The translations under genes and the position numbers were made by a program. Below are positions 60,701-64,000 of a stretch of DNA of 64,000 nt, piece after piece. Below the pieces are notes generated by a model that saw only the letters and a program-made list of their open reading frames with translations, did no database searches and was not told the DNA's origin. Each line of letters starts with the position of its first letter. The first letter of the stretch is position 1. The stretch lies in NCBI GenBank assembly GCA_014549065.1, contig JACDOX010000141.1, positions 62,001 through 126,000 of the forward strand. The letters are read 5' to 3'. This DNA comes from Cardinalis cardinalis. Lineage: Eukaryota > Chordata > Aves > Passeriformes > Cardinalidae.

Positions 60701-61687
60701 TGGGGTCTGATGACTGGAAGAATTATTTACAGCCAAACCCTCTTTTCTCTTCCTTTCCAAGCAGTCTTATGCAGCCAAAAAACTGTGATTAAAAATATTA
60801 TCCATCCAACATGCAACAGTCTGTGTACTTCCCTGTGTGCCTCTCCTCCATTGCAGGTTATTGGTCTGTTAAAGTTTTCAAGTTTCTCTTTGGCTCTGTA
60901 GAGTTTCTGCCTTGTCTCAAACTTTGAGGCATGTCTGAGAGCGCCTTCTAATGATTTCAAAAGGTGGTACGTGGTATAGTCCTTCATTTTGACATGGGCT
61001 CCTGAGTTAGTAGCTAAGAAGGCAGCCGGGCACAGAAGAATACACAACACACATATAACATACAACTGTAACAAGAAGAAATTAATATAGCAGTATAGAA
61101 ATAAAGTAAGAGAGGGACTAAAGATAAAAATGCACAGACAAGAATGCTTCAAAACAGTCCTCACTATCAGTCATATCTTGCTCCTACTTAATAGAACAAA
61201 AGAGCTTGACCATTCCTGATGGGAAATACAAGCGTCACATAGGATGACTGAATTCATGATCCCTCGCTTCTAACACAGTTCACCATGTGCTAGTGTAAGG
61301 GACTAAATTCAAGGCATCATTAAAACACAATTATGTTTAAATATTACCTCAAGGTTTACTATTTTGTTACCCAAGTCCTGCCTACAAGGTGCAGATGAAG
61401 GAGTTGATTTATGGTTCATGAAGAGCGTGTCTGTAATTTATCCACTACTTCTGCTTTTCACTTCAGATTCTAGTTTCTCCACAAAATCACAACACATAAC
61501 AAATTGCCAAGTTCCTGCATGTGTACAGCACACAAAATACAGAATAATAACCTATCCAACTGTCTAAATGCAATACTCAAGCACATTAATTTAAAGTTAT
61601 CTCTCCACTATTCTAGTTTTGGCATTGGCTTTGTTCATTATTTGACACAAACCAATCTTTGCAATTAAGGCTTTTAGACAACACAAG
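57791..61687. other. AT-rich non-coding DNA with one weak exon candidate
   Basis: No confirmed gene. An imperfect 20-bp direct repeat (GTGCTCCAATTTATATTT and GTGCTCCACAATTTATATTT) lies at 58263-58303. The 145-codon minus frame at 60727-61164 contains a less AT-rich segment with a possible acceptor site at 61015-61014; see findings. Ambiguous bases are at 58185, 58440, 59169, 59221 and 60159. Confidence 0.55.
58263..58303. repeat. Imperfect 20-bp tandem duplication
   Basis: GTGCTCCAATTTATATTT is followed three bases later by GTGCTCCACAATTTATATTT, which carries a 2-base insertion. Confidence 0.9.
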
Positions 61688-61933
61688 ACATAGGATCAGA
61701 ATATCTTTAGTTGGAAATGATCATCAAGTCCATCTCCTGTCCCTGTACACGATAGCCCCAAGACACACACCATGTGTCTGAGAGTATTTTTCAAATGCCT
61801 CTTCAAGTCTATCAGGTTTGTGCTATGACCACTTCCCTGGGGAGACTGTTCCAGTGCCCAAACATTGTCTGGGTGAAGAACCTTTTCCTAATTCCAACCT
61901 AAAATGCCTGTCACACAACTTCAGACTATTTCC

Positions 61934-62786
61934 TCAGGTTCCATCACTGGTTACAAGGAAGTTGCAAACTGCAATGAAGTCCCCTCTCAGTCTTCTGTTA
62001 TCTAAGCTGAACAGAGCAAGTGACCGCAGCTGCTCCTGGTAAGGCCTCCCCTCAAGGCCCTTGACCATCTTTGTAGCTCTCCTTTGAATGCTCTCTAAGA
62101 GCTTTATACGCCTCTTACATCCCAAAACTACCCCCAGCACTGGAGGTGAGGACAATCCCCTTCCTTGCCTGGCTGGTGATGCTGTGCCCTGTCCTGCTCC
62201 CCAGGACAGGGCTGCCCTCCTGGTTAGTAGGGCACTGCTGACTCAGCTTCCACTTCTCATTGATGATGACCCTCAGATGTCTCTCCATGGTGCTGCTCTC
62301 CAGCCTCTCATTTCCCAGTTTGTATGTACATCTACAATTGACACTTCCAAGGTGAAGGATCTGGCTTTGCCTTCCTTAAAATCCCAATTTACAAGCATCT
62401 GCACACTTAGTACTCTTTTGAGCCCTAAATCCAAGGCATTAATGAAGATGTCCCCAGTCTGATGCCACCCTATTCCCTGTAACCCTTTGTGCCTGACCCA
62501 TGAGCCAGTTGCTTACCTGGTGCATTGATGTCCTTATCCAGCTGCGTGCTGGACATTTTGTCCAGAAGGATCCTGTGAGAGACACCATCGAAAGCCTTAC
62601 TGTAATACAAAAGCATTGTATCCACTGGCTTCCCTTCTTCCATTGCTGGGCTACCTTGTCATGAAAGGATGTCATCAGGTTTGAGAAGCAGGACTTTCCC
62701 CTCATGAACCTGTACTGGCTGTGATGATGACTGAGATGTTTTTCAGTAATGCTCAGAATGATTTCCTCCATGATTTTATCAGGCAC
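61934..62786 (-). pseudogene. Remnant CR1 ORF2 (reverse transcriptase and C-terminus)
   Basis: These are the two longest readable parts of ORF2: 62786-62439 (reverse transcriptase N-terminal half, with one internal frame change around the A motif) and 62155-61934 (C-terminal QRRATKMVKG/LFSLDNRRLRGDF region). A deletion removes the polymerase catalytic centre between them. The 124-codon frame on the plus strand here is only the antisense. Confidence 0.9.
62186..62212. repeat. Perfect 11-bp hairpin inside the CR1 copy
   Basis: GCCCTGTCCTG and CAGGACAGGGC pair perfectly around a 5-base CTCCC loop. It lies in the ORF2 segment equivalent to the ILGCIRKSVA region, where other CR1 copies in this window show no such hairpin. 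Confidence 0.9.
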
Positions 62787-62795
62787 TGAAGTGAG

Positions 62796-64000
62796 ACACA
62801 GGTATCAGTTACTGTAGATTCTTTGTGTAGATGCCAACTACCTTTTTGCTAACACTTGACTTTTCTCCAACTGCATCCATTTCATCCAAGCTCTGAAATG
62901 AACAAGAAAGTAAAATAAGCCAGAAAAGGGAGATTAACAGTTGAGTGGAAAAAAAATAAATAAACAAAAGGCTGACAAAAGGCTGCTGGGTGGGTCCTCC
63001 CATTGGCATAGAAAACATATGATTTATGGAGAATTGTCGAGCNGAAAAATCATAGATGTTTAATGATTATTATAATGGAAATTTTAGTTGCCTTATTTTT
63101 TAAAATTTGATATACAATTTGTAAAATAATAGAAGTGAGACTCTGCTTATATCAGTACCAATAAGCTTTTTACTTCTTACCATACCCCCAATGAGCAATG
63201 TATGCCAGTCTCTTATAGCTTCAAGGCAACAAATGTAAGTAATCTACTTTCTAGTTTCTAAAGAAACCGTTGTGCCAAAGAAAAACCAAAAAATAATTTT
63301 TTTAAAGAGAAAATTTGCAGACTTCTAACACTGTTCGAATTAGAGATGAAGTGCATCTATATATATATGCATGTATGTGTACGTGTGTATATATATGTAG
63401 ATTTATCCGTATAAACATACCCATACACGTACATACTCCTATGTGGTTCTATTTAGGTTCAAAGTGTCCAACAAGTGAGACCTTTACGCAACATGCATGT
63501 CCCTCAATAAAAGGCATGTAAATCATGTCCTGACAGAACATACACTGAGTGTTCCACTGCACCCCTCATCCCACCCCTTTATCATCCCTAGGAAATCAGA
63601 GAAAGAGATTTAAAAACCATAACTGAAACTGAGTGTTCAATTACAGGCTAAAAAAGAACAGTTTATAAATATCTTCCATGAGCACTGGTTTAGTGATGCT
63701 GGTTCCGTGAACTCCCTGGATCCTGTAATCCCTTTTTTAATCTGTTACTTACTTACTGCCTTTGAAAGATTCAAAGTAGCATTCAATAGTCTTATTANAG
63801 AGCAACATTACAACAGGACAAGTTGGGGGAAATAAAGATTAGCAAAACATTTTTTCTTTTTTTGAAGCAACACACTTTGGGTGGTATTCAAGCTAAGATT
63901 CCATTACAAATTCTAATTGCAATCTCTTAATACAACATAATTAGAGGATCTTCCTAATCTGGAAAACTAAATCACATAAATGGATTACAGATCACTTTTC
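62796..64000. other. AT-rich non-coding DNA, no gene seen
   Basis: No gene. It contains a TA/TG-rich microsatellite-like stretch at 63355-63435 and ambiguous bases at 63043 and 63798. The frame at 63315-63521 reads through the dinucleotide tract and is not a gene. Confidence 0.65.
63355..63435. repeat. Imperfect (TA)/(TG) dinucleotide tract
   Basis: CTATATATATATGCATGTATGT, then GTACGTGTGTATATATATGT and further TA/CA steps. It is an interrupted alternating purine-pyrimidine stretch. Confidence 0.85.

Larger units (their letters stand above)
61688..62795 (-). mobile_element. CR1 LINE copy with deleted catalytic core
   Basis: The 3' end lies on the left (ATCAGAATATCTTTAGTTGG, then ATCATCAAGTCC, GACCACTTCCCTGGGGAG, CTGGGTGAAGAACC). 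Reading the minus strand from right to left gives the reverse transcriptase start (PGK/KIMEEIILSITEKHLSHH-like, about 62785-62720) and the RGKSCFSNLMTSFHDKV block. A frame-shifted A motif region (about 62610-62560) and NWLMGQAQRVTGNRVASDWG (about 62515-62460) follow. The text then jumps to the YKLGNERLESS-equivalent (about 62330-62300), so the B and catalytic Asp-Asp boxes are absent. The C-terminal LLESIQRRATKMVKGLEG block (about 62100-62045) and the 3' UTR follow. Inactive. Confidence 0.94.

Noticed and set aside
62088..62462. 124-codon plus-strand open frame
   Set aside because: It is antisense to CR1 ORF2 on the minus strand.

Overview
The window looks like a stretch of bird nuclear DNA, probably from a passerine, lying between genes or inside a very large intron. 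No complete gene is visible. It is AT-rich with stop codons throughout. No open frame resembles a known host protein, and I see no rRNA, functional tRNA, CRISPR array or bacterial operon. The lineage call rests on the mobile elements. There are seven decayed CR1 (Chicken Repeat 1) LINE copies, about 5 kb in total. There is an LTR of the common avian ERVL type, and a 277-bp ERVK-like solo LTR. There is also a tRNA-derived SINE with a CR1 tail, of the kind described in passerines. Family names come from memory of these repeats, not from a database search.

Layout. 1-15.7 kb is unannotatable AT-rich DNA with short tandem duplications (7.9, 8.3 and 10.9 kb), an 18-bp palindrome (2.46 kb) and a possible ancient amniote SINE/LINE relic (13.3 kb). 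15.77-16.86 kb is a minus-strand CR1 with an internal deletion. 21.6-24.5 kb is a repeat cluster: a minus-strand CR1 piece, a plus-strand CR1 split by a solo LTR with a 6-bp target duplication, and another plus-strand CR1. 25.4-26.0 kb holds two perfect pentanucleotide arrays of different sequence. 32.7-33.86 kb is the longest CR1 copy, keeping most of the reverse transcriptase in broken frames. 35.6-36.16 kb is the ERVL-type LTR with its own TATA box and polyadenylation signal. Small CR1-related insertions lie at 38.6 kb (CR1 tail) and 43.6 kb (SINE). 44-61 kb has no recognisable repeats beyond simple sequence but several stretches that read like conserved non-coding DNA. 61.7-62.8 kb is a minus-strand CR1 with a deleted catalytic core.

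The elements do not act together as a system. They record successive retrotransposition: LINE copies, a SINE that uses CR1-type 3' ends, and LTR insertions, one of them on top of an existing CR1. I did not find an undescribed biological system. The items most worth checking are the nested solo LTR, the two pentamer arrays with CCAAT and TEAD-like cores, the SINE, a strong 12-bp hairpin at 21.3 kb, a CpG-enriched patch at 29.4 kb and one possible exon near 60.9 kb (minus strand).
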